Shown piece after piece: positions 1-7,355 of a DNA stretch of 19,409 bases. The stretch's first letter is position 1, and each line of letters starts with the position of its first letter. The DNA is from Myxococcales bacterium (lineage in GTDB: Bacteria > Myxococcota_C > UBA6777), in the NCBI GenBank assembly GCA_027005175.1, contig JALTMC010000319.1:1-19409 (forward strand), given 5' to 3'. The notes under the pieces are model-generated. The model did no database searches, was not told the DNA's origin, and saw only the letters and a list, made by a program, of their open reading frames with translations. Made by a program: the position numbers and the translations under genes.

Positions 1-761
1 TTGCTGCCACTTGCGACGCAGAATGTTCCCGGCTTACCCGATAGATCGGGGCAAAACTTCGTGCATGACTTGGTGCAATAACCTTGTGGAAAACCATCAC
101 TGACTTTGCGACAAGAACCACCCTCAAAATTACAATCACTATCTTGGCTGCAGGGATCTCCAATCCATTTCTTGGTGGTTTGTGGGGGGGGAGGCTGCCT
201 TGTTCCATTTGGATCGGGGCCACAGATGCTCTGCTTTACAGAGGACTGGTTATATCGATGCTCTCTCTGACACTTGTAGCCCGAGCGACAACCCGTGCCA
301 GGGAATTTACTGGTATCACAGCGGCTGAAGCAAGTTCCTCCAGAGCCACGTTTTACGCAGAAGGTGAAGGCTTTACCAGCCCGATCGGGACAGAATTTGG
401 TGCATGTCTTTAAACAATAGCCCTTGGGGAATCCCTCACTGGCTTTCATGCAGTAACCACCTGAAAAACTGCAATCCGAACTCTTGCTACACGGGTCTCC
501 TATCCAGGGGCCTAGGCTACCTACAAAGAGGGACGGATCATCCGGTTTGTCATCGGGTCGATTCACTTCTGTGGGTACAATCGTGCCAGGGGGGATGGGA
601 GATTGATGCTCAGCTGAAACCCCAGGAGCAGGAAGTATCTCCAACACCGGCTCTATCTTGGACTGATTGTTGTTGTTCTGCTGGGATGGACCTCCACACC
701 CAACCCATATCAACACACACAGCAAGGCCAACCAAGGTCTGTGTTGTGATGGTTTCTTCAC
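1..761 (-). CDS. Partial cysteine-rich repeat lipoprotein (3' end outside window)
   Basis: An open frame runs from a GTG at 761 to the left edge without a stop, giving 253 codons. The start is fixed by an AGGAGG box four bases upstream and an in-frame stop just before it. The N-terminus is a lipoprotein signal: basic MKK, a hydrophobic stretch, then lipobox WVGC followed by GG. A Ser/Asn/Pro-rich spacer follows. Then come two tandem units beginning WIGDPCS, one at 506-168 (about 113 residues) and one from 167 to the edge. Shared features are SDCxFxGGxC, GFPxGYC, KFCPD and TFCV. The units are joined by a proline linker coded by eight consecutive C. The protein is probably anchored in the outer membrane or exported, with disulfide-stabilised units. 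I do not recognise a function; similar modules occur in myxobacterial secreted proteins, and a catalytic domain could lie beyond the edge. The real reading direction is minus; the plus-strand frames here have no recognisable content. Confidence 0.8.
   Translation of the reverse strand, partial: MKKPSQHRPWLALLCVLIWVGCGGPSQQNNNNQSKIEPVLEILPAPGVSAEHQSPIPPGTIVPTEVNRPDDKPDDPSLFVGSLGPWIGDPCSKSSDCSFSGGYCMKASEGFPKGYCLKTCTKFCPDRAGKAFTFCVKRGSGGTCFSRCDTSKFPGTGCRSGYKCQREHRYNQSSVKQSICGPDPNGTRQPPPPQTTKKWIGDPCSQDSDCNFEGGSCRKVSDGFPQGYCTKSCTKFCPDLSGKPGTFCVASGS
184..191 (-). repeat. Eight-C homopolymer in the left-edge lipoprotein
   Basis: Read on the coding (minus) strand this is eight consecutive C coding for prolines in a QPPPPQ linker between the two repeat units. 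A gain of one base would reach a stop about 16 codons later, within repeat 2. A loss of one base shifts frame with no stop before the window edge. Confidence 0.65.
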
Positions 762-765
762 GGTT

Positions 766-771
766 CCTCCT
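766..771 (-). promoter_or_regulatory. Ribosome binding site deciding a GTG start
   Basis: A perfect AGGAGG lies four bases upstream of the GTG at 761 on the minus strand. No other start codon follows the in-frame stop upstream, so this box and the lipoprotein signal directly after the GTG settle the start of the partial lipoprotein. Confidence 0.75.
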
Positions 772-1008
772 GCTCTCTCAACTATTCATGTTTCTTTTGC
801 GAATGGTTTCGCTTCTCCCGAGCAAATAGATCTTGTTCTGTGATTCTCGTCACACTTTTAAATAAGTTGTGTGCCTTGTCTCTGTCCTTGTGTGTAAGGG
901 AGATGTGAGGTGTCTGAATTCATTTTTTTGGTCTCTTCTGCTGTGTAGAGGCTCTATAGACAGTGTGGTCAACGTTGCTGGGCTTTACACAGGGGGGATG
1001 GATTTGGT

Positions 1009-1076
1009 AGGGAATAGGGTGTGTCCTCAAAGTCGGCTGTGCAGGGAATAGGGTGTGTCCTCCGAGTCGGGTGTGC
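1009..1076. repeat. 34-bp tandem direct repeat, two copies
   Basis: Two directly adjacent 34-base copies occupy 1009-1042 and 1043-1076. Both begin AGGGAATAGGGTGTGTCCTC and end TGTGC. They differ at three positions, so the match is 31 of 34. A weaker fragment (GGGAAATAGTG) occurs about 30 bases further on. The repeat is upstream of the glutaredoxin-like gene and in no gene that I accept. It could be a duplicated regulatory site or a neutral minisatellite; the sequence does not decide. Confidence 0.7.
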
Positions 1077-1219
1077 TAGTCCTGGAAGGGAGCATGTCTT
1101 GTGGGAAATAGTGAGGTGCAACATTTTCTGCCTTCTGCCGACATAAAGACGTTCCTTTGGAGAAGTGGAAAGACTGTTGGGTTGTTTTTTTATTTCAGAC
1201 TTTAGAATGGAGGAGAGTC

Positions 1220-1519
1220 ATGTTCTTTTGGAACAAAGCCAAAAACACAGAGCCTGTGGAGGTGACTCCAGCAGAGCGGATGATTCTTTATCATTACAAT
1301 GGTTGTTTTTATTGTAAGATGGTTCGACGGGCGGTTGATCGTTTGGGGATCGAAATCGAGTATAGGAATATTCTGGAAGATCCCTCTTATCGTCAAGAAC
1401 TTTATGAGGCCCGTGGACGTTCTACCGTTCCAGTGTTACGTGGTTTGTCAAAAGACAACGATTGGTGGATGCCTGAGTCGCGCGATATTGTGCGGTATCT
1501 TGAAAGCGAGTTTGGATAG
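1220..1519 (+). CDS. Glutaredoxin-like thioredoxin-fold protein
   Basis: A 99-residue protein. The ATG at 1220 is preferred over an upstream TTG at 1157 because GGAGG sits six bases before it and the extra residues have no family resemblance. After about 20 residues comes a beta strand, ILYHY, then NGCFYCKMV with a CxxC redox pair at Cys29 and Cys32. A helix follows, then the strand IEIEYRNI, and STVPVL around Pro71, which matches the cis-proline loop of glutaredoxins. The C-terminal ESRDIVRYLESEFG matches the helix that ends glutaredoxins and GST N-domains. The expected role is glutathione-linked thiol-disulfide exchange in the cytoplasm. It is nine bases upstream of the YceD-like gene, so the two are probably co-transcribed. 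A GST-N-like single-domain protein is the alternative. Confidence 0.85.
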   Translation: MFFWNKAKNTEPVEVTPAERMILYHYNGCFYCKMVRRAVDRLGIEIEYRNILEDPSYRQELYEARGRSTVPVLRGLSKDNDWWMPESRDIVRYLESEFG

Positions 1520-1528
1520 AGGAAGTTG

Positions 1529-2077
1529 ATGAAACTCAAACTAAATGCACTGTATGCAGAAGAACAACATTTCCAATGGGAAGTCAGTCAAGAGTGGATC
1601 AAAGAGCTACTCCAGTCCGACGTGGATGAGGGCTCTGTGGAGGCTGAGCTATACGCAGCAAGCGGTCCTATGGATATGCAGGTCTGGGTGCACCGGAACG
1701 ATGAAGATGTCTTCTTTCGTGCGACCTTGACAGGGGAAATAAAATGCATGTGCGTTCGCTGCTTGGAGTTCTTTGGCTTTCCTGTATCACTCGAACTGCA
1801 AGGCATCTTCATTATGCCTGAGCATGATTCGTATGAAACACCCGATGAACCTTTTACCTATTTCTATGATGGAGGTGAGATTGATTTTTCACAACCTGTA
1901 CGTGAAAATATCTTTCTTGAGATCCCTCAAAATCCATCCTGTGAGATGGTCCTAGACTCCTGCGTCGGTGAGCCTCTCAAAGCGATAGAAGAGCAAACAT
2001 CAGAGGCGGATGAAGAAACCACCATCGACCCCAGATGGGCTGCCCTACAAGAATTAAAATCCTCCCTCAAAAAGTAA
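1529..2077 (+). CDS. YceD/DUF177 family protein
   Basis: A 182-residue protein. TTG at 1526 and ATG at 1529 are both possible; I take the ATG because AGAGGAAG precedes it at normal spacing. Family features: a beta-rich N-terminal half, GEIKCMCVRCLE with Cys73/75/78 in the usual DUF177 place, then strands with IDFSQPVRENIFLEIP and the C-terminal DPRWAALQELKSSL, which resembles the family's closing D-x-R-x-x-x-L-x-x-L helix. The second cysteine cluster common in this family is reduced to Cys138 and Cys145, so a complete zinc site is doubtful. YceD members act in the cytoplasm and are linked to 23S rRNA accumulation and ribosome assembly. Typically rpmF follows such a gene; here the next gene is citrate synthase on the other strand, so the usual linkage is broken. 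Confidence 0.8.
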   Translation: MKLKLNALYAEEQHFQWEVSQEWIKELLQSDVDEGSVEAELYAASGPMDMQVWVHRNDEDVFFRATLTGEIKCMCVRCLEFFGFPVSLELQGIFIMPEHDSYETPDEPFTYFYDGGEIDFSQPVRENIFLEIPQNPSCEMVLDSCVGEPLKAIEEQTSEADEETTIDPRWAALQELKSSLKK

Positions 2078-2081
2078 TCAC

Positions 2082-2108
2082 CCCATCCGATTTCCTCCCA
2101 TCCGATTT
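2082..2108. repeat. 12-bp direct repeat after the YceD-like gene
   Basis: CCCATCCGATTT occurs at 2082-2093 and again at 2097-2108, three bases apart, just after the stop of the YceD-like gene. The copies are direct rather than inverted, so they do not form a terminator hairpin. In the 97 bases between the two convergent stops (2077 and 2175) I see no clear terminator. Confidence 0.6.
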
Positions 2109-2174
2109 TTAACCGAAATAACGATCATCTCTGCGTCAGATTGAATATCAAATCATGAAGAAGCCGGGACATGA

Positions 2175-3512
2175 CTACTTTATCGCACAAAAGTCTTCAC
2201 CCTCATGTCGTTCTTCGATCGGGATATAGTGGCATTGTTTACGACCCGTATAGAGTTGTCGTGGTCGGCTGATGCGCATCCCTTGATCTTCCATCATCTC
2301 ACTCCACTGACTGAGCCATCCAATGGTTCGACCGATCGTAAAAATGACGGTAAACATATTGGTCGGAATTCCCAAAGCTCGCAAGATAATACCCGAGTAA
2401 AAGTCGACATTGGGGTAGAGGTTGCGTTTGATAAAGTACGCTTCTTTACGCGCTCGTTCTGCGAGTTCCTCAGCAATGGCAAGCAGTGGATCTTCGACGT
2501 TTAAGTTATCCAAGACCTCCTGGCATACTTTGCTGATAATGGTTGCGCGGGGATCTTGTGTTTTGTAAACTCTGTGTCCAAATCCCATCAGGCGAAAGGG
2601 ATCTTTTTTGTCTTGGGCACGGGCCAGATATTCGTCGATATTCTTAGGCTCTCCGATGGCTTCGAGCATCTCGATCACAGCTTCGTTGGCCCCGCCATGT
2701 GCGGGACCCCAGAGTGTGCCTACACTGGCAGATACCGTCGCATAGGGATTGGCTTGGGAAGAACCTGCCAAGCGGATGGTAGAAGCCGACGCGTTCTGTC
2801 CATGATCCGCATGCAAAAGGAAGAGCAAGTCCATCGCTTTGGCTGCCACCGGGTTTACTGTATAACTCTCAGTGGGATACGAAAACATCAGGTGCAAAAA
2901 ATTCTCTGCATAGTTGAGGTCATTACGAGGGTAGGGGAATGGTTCTCCCTTAGAGAAACGATAGGCCCATGCTGCAATGGTAGGCATCTTGGCGATCAGG
3001 CGATGCATGGTGATCTCACGGTCTCTGGCATTACTGATTTCGAGAGAGTCGTGGTAGAAAGCAGACAGTGCTCCAACCACCCCAACCATGATCGCCATGG
3101 GGTGAGCATCTTTGCGAAATCCTTTGTAGAACTCGCGAAGCCCTTCATGCAGTAGCGTATGGTTCGTGATGGAGTGTGTAAATGTATCGAGCTTCTCTTT
3201 CGTGGGTAAATCTCCATACATTAACAAATAACAAACTTCCAAAAAAGAACTCTTCTCAGCAAGATCTTCTATCGGATATCCCCGGTAGTTGAGACGGCCA
3301 TTCTTGCCGTCGATCAGAGTGATAGCACTCTGGCAGGAGGCAGTGCTGCGAAATCCTGGATCGTAGGTGTAAATACCCAACTGTTTCGCCAGTTGTCCTA
3401 TGTCAAAAACGGCTGGCCCCTCTGTTCCCCGCATAATAGGGACTTCGATAGAACATCCCGTTGAATTGTCTGTGATCGTCACAGTCTCGCTTCTTGTGTC
3501 AACTTGACTCAT
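2175..3512 (-). CDS. gltA: Citrate synthase (hexameric, Gram-negative type)
   Basis: A 445-residue protein, full length for the type II family. It condenses acetyl-CoA and oxaloacetate to citrate in the first step of the TCA cycle, in the cytoplasm. The three catalytic residues are visible: His272 in [10 protein letters not shown], His313 in GFGHRVYK and Asp370 in [17 protein letters not shown] (231-241) and [11 protein letters not shown] near the C-terminus are also family signatures. The N-terminal part with [20 protein letters not shown] is the usual small beta domain. The ATG at 3512 has AGAAGGA upstream. The gene stands alone and is divergent from the methyltransferase gene, with 96 bases between the starts. 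Nothing suggests truncation or transfer. Confidence 0.97.
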   Translation of the reverse strand: MSQVDTRSETVTITDNSTGCSIEVPIMRGTEGPAVFDIGQLAKQLGIYTYDPGFRSTASCQSAITLIDGKNGRLNYRGYPIEDLAEKSSFLEVCYLLMYGDLPTKEKLDTFTHSITNHTLLHEGLREFYKGFRKDAHPMAIMVGVVGALSAFYHDSLEISNARDREITMHRLIAKMPTIAAWAYRFSKGEPFPYPRNDLNYAENFLHLMFSYPTESYTVNPVAAKAMDLLFLLHADHGQNASASTIRLAGSSQANPYATVSASVGTLWGPAHGGANEAVIEMLEAIGEPKNIDEYLARAQDKKDPFRLMGFGHRVYKTQDPRATIISKVCQEVLDNLNVEDPLLAIAEELAERARKEAYFIKRNLYPNVDFYSGIILRALGIPTNMFTVIFTIGRTIGWLSQWSEMMEDQGMRISRPRQLYTGRKQCHYIPIEERHEGEDFCAIK

Positions 3513-3608
3513 GTTTTTTTTCCTTCTTGTGCTCTCGAACCAATGAGCGTATATCGATGGGTTGTGATATTTGTTACAGTGAATGATTTACTACTTGTGG
3601 AGGGTTTT
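3513..3608. promoter_or_regulatory. Divergent promoter region, gltA / methyltransferase
   Basis: These 96 bases separate the gltA start (minus) from the methyltransferase ATG at 3609 and must carry or overlap both promoters. A T-run lies next to the gltA start. A GGAGGG ribosome binding site for the methyltransferase is at 3599-3604. AT-rich hexamers such as TATATC around 3550 are present, but no pair with proper spacing is convincing. Confidence 0.4.
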
Positions 3609-4403
3609 ATGCCAAAATTGCATTCAAACAAAGCTAGTTTTTTTCGACAAACCACTCTCCTGCTCGGGCTCCTCTCCATGCTTCTCGTCTTATGGTCTTG
3701 CAAGCGAAACAAGAAGTCAAAGAAAGTTCAAGCTCATCATCATGCTCAGGGGCAGGGAAATCATCACGAGCACTCTCATGGGAAGAAGCACGCTCACAAA
3801 AAAGGACATGCTCACAGTCATCATCACGGTATGCGACATGATTTTAGTGATGTGAAGCGGTGGGTGAAGATCTTTGATAACCCGAAGCGAAAAGCCTGGC
3901 AGAAGCCCATGGAAGTGATTAAGTTGATGGCCATTAAGCCGGGAATGACTGTGGTTGATATCGGTGCAGGAACGGGATATTTTCTACCTTACTTACGAAC
4001 TGCTGTCGGAGCAAAGGGGAAGGTTCTCGGACTTGACCTTGCTGCTACGCTGGTCAAACATATGAACCAGCGAGCGAAAAAAGCAGGTTGGAAGAATGTG
4101 ACCGCCACCCAAGTGAAGCCCAATGACCCACAACTGGCACCCAAAAGTGTCGACCGAATTTTAATCGTTAACACCTGGCACCATGTGCAAAATCGCGGAG
4201 CCTACGCAGCAAAACTCAAGGCTGCGCTCAAGCCCGGAGGTGCAGTGTTTGTTGTTGATTTTGGAGCCAATGCCACAAGAGGGCCAAGCAAAAAACATCG
4301 CTTGACACCCAAACAAGTTTCCGACGACTTTACAAAAGGTGCTTTGGAGGCGACGATTCTCCAAGAAACCCTACCCGAACAGTATATCGTAAAAGGCCAG
4401 TAG
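3609..4403 (+). CDS. Lipoprotein-like SAM methyltransferase with His-rich linker
   Basis: A 264-residue protein. The ATG at 3609 is chosen because GGAGGG precedes it and because it opens a signal-like sequence; the frame is open further upstream without such support. Residues 14-31 are hydrophobic and end LVLWSC, a plausible lipobox with Cys31. Residues 43-77 hold 15 histidines in HH, HxH and HHH groups. From about 78 a class I methyltransferase fold follows: WQKPMEVI, motif I VVDIGAGTGYF (115-125), the acidic strand end GLDLA, then ILIVNTWHHV, LKPGGAVFVVDF and the closing TLPEQYIV. This core matches a family common in myxobacteria. The substrate is unknown. The oddity is an export signal on an enzyme whose cofactor SAM is cytoplasmic. 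The His tract could bind Zn, Ni or Cu. Its stop is nine bases from that of the convergent dioxygenase. Confidence 0.85.
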   Translation: MPKLHSNKASFFRQTTLLLGLLSMLLVLWSCKRNKKSKKVQAHHHAQGQGNHHEHSHGKKHAHKKGHAHSHHHGMRHDFSDVKRWVKIFDNPKRKAWQKPMEVIKLMAIKPGMTVVDIGAGTGYFLPYLRTAVGAKGKVLGLDLAATLVKHMNQRAKKAGWKNVTATQVKPNDPQLAPKSVDRILIVNTWHHVQNRGAYAAKLKAALKPGGAVFVVDFGANATRGPSKKHRLTPKQVSDDFTKGALEATILQETLPEQYIVKGQ

Positions 4404-4412
4404 CGACTGTCG

Positions 4413-4961
4413 TTATTGGTTTGGAAGTGTTTCGTCGGTGTATCTGTCATCGACTTCCATGATCTCACCTGTTTTTGGGCAGGTACGAAGTTTTTCAGAG
4501 CGATAGAAACGTTGCATGACAGGTAGGAAGTCTTTTTCGATATTTGTGAGGTGGAAGTATTCTTCATAGAGTTTTTCATTGGCAGTTTCTGAGAACCACA
4601 TGAGACCATCTTTGTGGTGGGGTAGGCGTTTGTGTTCAATCACAAGGCCTATGGTGTCTGCTGGGCGGACGGGAGAGTGTGGGATCTTGGCGGGTAGAAG
4701 AAACATCTCCCCCTCTCGTATGGGGATCTCGACTCGTTTTCCATCTTCTTGGATAAAGACAGTAATGTCACCTTTGATCTGATAAAACAGTTCTTCTGTT
4801 TCGTTGTAGTGAAAGTCTTTTCGAGCGTTGGGTCCACCGACAATCATGACGATAAAGTCACCGGCGTCTTGGTATAGATTTTTATTGCCGATGGGTGGTT
4901 TGAGCAGGTCACGATTGTTGTCGATCCACTGTTGCAAATGAAACGGTTTACGAATTGACAT
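4413..4961 (-). CDS. nbaC: 3-hydroxyanthranilate 3,4-dioxygenase
   Basis: A 182-residue cupin. It opens the ring of 3-hydroxyanthranilate with O2 to give 2-amino-3-carboxymuconate semialdehyde, which cyclises to quinolinate; this is a step of the kynurenine route to NAD. The iron ligands are visible at the family's positions: His51 and Glu57 in DFHYNETEEL and His95 in IPHSPVRP. Substrate-binding Arg47 and Arg99 are also present. The bacterial enzyme normally carries a rubredoxin-like site of two CxxC pairs in its C-terminal part. Here WFSETA and RTCPKTG stand in those places, so three of the four cysteines are missing. The ATG at 4961 has GGGAGGG upstream. No other kynurenine gene is adjacent. 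Confidence 0.93.
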   Translation of the reverse strand: MSIRKPFHLQQWIDNNRDLLKPPIGNKNLYQDAGDFIVMIVGGPNARKDFHYNETEELFYQIKGDITVFIQEDGKRVEIPIREGEMFLLPAKIPHSPVRPADTIGLVIEHKRLPHHKDGLMWFSETANEKLYEEYFHLTNIEKDFLPVMQRFYRSEKLRTCPKTGEIMEVDDRYTDETLPNQ

Positions 4962-5063
4962 AATGAAGAACCCTCCCGCTGGTGTTGTTTGGTTTTGTCG
5001 GCTGCTTTGGTTGGTCTCTTGTTGGATTCGATTCCAGATCTGTACCCGTCAATGTCTTGTATG

Positions 5064-7355
5064 TCAACGAGTGCGGGGTGGTGGCATGCTTACATTGGAG
5101 GGGTTGCGTTGTGGAGAGGGGGCTGTTTGCTTACGTAACTGTAAAAGCTTCCGGCGCAGACCGGCAGGCAGATTTTTGAGTCCACGAGTTCGTAAACCGG
5201 CGGGGAGTTTTCCCCGGCCTGGAATTCCAAAGCGACTGGAGTTGCCTCGGTTCCATTGGAAACCAGGAGGGCGAGTGCCCCGACCAAACCGTCTGCGACG
5301 ATGGCCTCTGTGACGCCGAAATGCACGTTGAATTAAAGGACCGACGTTGCCGTATTTCTTTGGATCGAGTTTGGCGGCTTTTCGGTAGAACTCAATGGCC
5401 TTGAATATCTTTCCTTTGGCAACCCAGTAGTCACCTGTTTTCTTCACAGGATCGGCATACTTTGGATCGAGATTGCGTGCTTCTTGGAAGTAGGGCAATG
5501 CTTCGTCGGGTTGTTTTCTATTATCGAGTGTCACTACGCCCAGATTGTTGATGGCTTTCTTTAGCTCGTCCAAGATCTCCTTTTTCTTCTTTGGCTTTTT
5601 GGCTTTGGCGTAGGCGGCTTTTTTGGCGTCCACAAACTTGTGAAAATACTTCAGCGCGGTTCGGTAATCTTTGCGGAAATAATACAAACCACCGAGGTTA
5701 TTGTAGGCTTTTACATCGCTGGGGTGTTGTTTTAAGTGCGCGAGAAATGCTTTCTCTGCTTTGTCATACTTGCCCAGGAAGTAGTAGCAAATGCCGATGT
5801 TATAGGTGGCTTCTTTGTGTCCTGGAAATAGTTTTAGGATACGCCGGGCCAGTGGGATAATCTTTCGGTATAACATTTTGCGATCGGCAGGACTGGTGTC
5901 TTTGCGTTTGGCTGTCGCCAGATAGACAGCCGCTAACGTGCTGATCACTCGAATGCTGTTGGGGTTGCTTTTGATATCGACTTCGCTGAGCCGGAATGAG
6001 TCATACCAGTCGGCATTGCGGTCTACTGTTTTGAGAGAGTAGGCTCCCAAGACCATGACTGTGAAGAAAGCTATCTGGTATTGGACCTTTTTATGTTTTG
6101 GCACTGTCTTGATTTGAAAAACGGCGAACAATCCTGCAACGATGATGATGCTAAAGCCCAGAGATGGAGAATAAAGGAAACGTTCTCCGAGGGTACAGTT
6201 GGTCATGATAAACAGGTTGGAGTTGACCGACATGACCGTCAAATAATACAAGATCCCATACGCAAAGATATTTTTGCTGCGAATCTTGTAGAGGGCGAAG
6301 ACTAGCATGCTGACGTGGATGGCTACAGAGATCCATACACGGATATCCTGGACGTTGGTGAGAGGGATCTGGTTGTAGGAGTAATCCCAGGCCAGGGGGT
6401 GAGGAAAGAACAGCAGTCCAATGTAACGCATCATGACGAGCATAGCTGTGGAGTAGCGATCCCACTGTGACTTGGCACCCATCAGAATATTCTGCATCAT
6501 ATCGTATTCTGGCAGAGGGTATTGGCCCAAGATGGTTTGTCGGATCACCAGAAATACTCCAACAATCGCTACCAGTGGCCAGCATAGTCTGACGATACGT
6601 TTGAAATTCAACTCACTAAACATAAATAAGGTCAAGGGGATGATCACAAGGTAGGTGATGACGTTCTCTTTGGAGAATATCCCGATGGCGAAGAAGACGT
6701 AGGTCAGTACGAGGTAAAGTGTTTTCTTGGTATCGATCAATCGGAAGAGCATGAGGGTGGTGAGCACAAAGCCAAACAAGAACCCCAAGATCTCGTCCAG
6801 GCTTTTCAGGTTTGCTACAACCTCTGTATGGATAGGGTGTGCGATATACAACATCGACACTAAGAGGGCAAATAGATAGTGAAACTTCCAGAACATCCGT
6901 CTCAATAGAAGGAACAGAAAGAAGCACGAGAGCACATAAAACAAGACATGAATCAGATGTTGTGGAAAGAAGGCATTTTTTCCAAAGAGTTCGATCTCCA
7001 GGGCAAATACCAGCAGGGTGATGGGGCGGTATCCATTATCGTTGAGCTTGGATGTTCCGTAGGTAAAGGGTGTTGTAAAGATTCCCGGCGTCCCTTTCAA
7101 CCCCTTTTCAACATACTCATGTCCATAGATCACAAGGTTGTCATCGATGGCGTACAAATGCCCCAGCGTATTTGCGTACAGCACAAATCCAAACAACGCC
7201 ATAAACCAGGGAGCGACTCTCTCAAAGGAACTCCACTTTGGTTTGGCCAAGGGACCTTCTTGCACTTTTTGCTTTGCGCGGCTCTTGGGTGAACCTTGCT
7301 TGCGGTGAGAACCTTGCTTTCTTTTGCTTGGTTTGTTCTTTTTTTTCTTTGCCAT
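5064..7355 (-). CDS. TMTC-like multi-pass membrane protein with TPR repeats
   Basis: A 763-residue protein. Residues 1-45 are Lys/Arg-rich and probably cytoplasmic. About ten hydrophobic segments span residues 47-440. The first extramembrane loop carries Asp71-Asp72 (YAIDDN), the place of the catalytic acid in GT-C glycosyltransferases. Further TMTC/DUF1736-like motifs are NGYRPITLL (108-115), AHPIHTEVVANLKSLDE (172-188), SKEN (228-231), PHPLAWDYSY (318-327) and ERFLYSPSLGF (391-401). Residues about 515-665 hold TPRs such as YNIGICYYFLGKYDKAEKAF. The tail from about 675 is Arg-rich, with a doubled LPAGLR. The expected role is transfer of a sugar from a lipid carrier to exported proteins, with TPRs binding the acceptor; the activity is inferred. 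The gene is divergent from the giant lipoprotein pair. Confidence 0.82.
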   Translation of the reverse strand: MAKKKKNKPSKRKQGSHRKQGSPKSRAKQKVQEGPLAKPKWSSFERVAPWFMALFGFVLYANTLGHLYAIDDNLVIYGHEYVEKGLKGTPGIFTTPFTYGTSKLNDNGYRPITLLVFALEIELFGKNAFFPQHLIHVLFYVLSCFFLFLLLRRMFWKFHYLFALLVSMLYIAHPIHTEVVANLKSLDEILGFLFGFVLTTLMLFRLIDTKKTLYLVLTYVFFAIGIFSKENVITYLVIIPLTLFMFSELNFKRIVRLCWPLVAIVGVFLVIRQTILGQYPLPEYDMMQNILMGAKSQWDRYSTAMLVMMRYIGLLFFPHPLAWDYSYNQIPLTNVQDIRVWISVAIHVSMLVFALYKIRSKNIFAYGILYYLTVMSVNSNLFIMTNCTLGERFLYSPSLGFSIIIVAGLFAVFQIKTVPKHKKVQYQIAFFTVMVLGAYSLKTVDRNADWYDSFRLSEVDIKSNPNSIRVISTLAAVYLATAKRKDTSPADRKMLYRKIIPLARRILKLFPGHKEATYNIGICYYFLGKYDKAEKAFLAHLKQHPSDVKAYNNLGGLYYFRKDYRTALKYFHKFVDAKKAAYAKAKKPKKKKEILDELKKAINNLGVVTLDNRKQPDEALPYFQEARNLDPKYADPVKKTGDYWVAKGKIFKAIEFYRKAAKLDPKKYGNVGPLIQRAFRRHRGHRRRRFGRGTRPPGFQWNRGNSSRFGIPGRGKLPAGLRTRGLKNLPAGLRRKLLQLRKQTAPSPQRNPSNVSMPPPRTR

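Larger units (their letters stand above)
762..1219. other. Intergenic region between divergent genes
   Basis: This 458-base stretch separates the minus-strand lipoprotein from the plus-strand glutaredoxin-like gene. Its open frames are short, have no family resemblance and no matching ribosome binding sites, so I call no gene. It must hold promoters for both directions, but I find no convincing -35/-10 pair. It contains a 34-bp tandem duplication, listed separately, and runs of T and G near 1183 and 992. I see no tRNA or obvious structured RNA. Confidence 0.6.

Noticed and set aside
84-829. Two plus-strand open frames at the left edge
   Set aside because: They lie opposite a minus-strand frame with a ribosome binding site, lipoprotein signal and conserved repeat units; their own translations show no domain, repeat logic or suitable start signals.
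869-1051. 60-codon plus-strand frame in the first intergenic region
   Set aside because: No ribosome binding site, no recognisable sequence, and it runs into the tandem repeat.
1157-1219. TTG at 1157 as start of the glutaredoxin-like gene
   Set aside because: The extra 21 residues have no family match and the ATG at 1220 has a strong GGAGG at the right distance.
4398-4415. Terminator between the convergent stops (CAGT AGCG ACTG)
   Set aside because: Only a four-base stem with no T-run; too weak.
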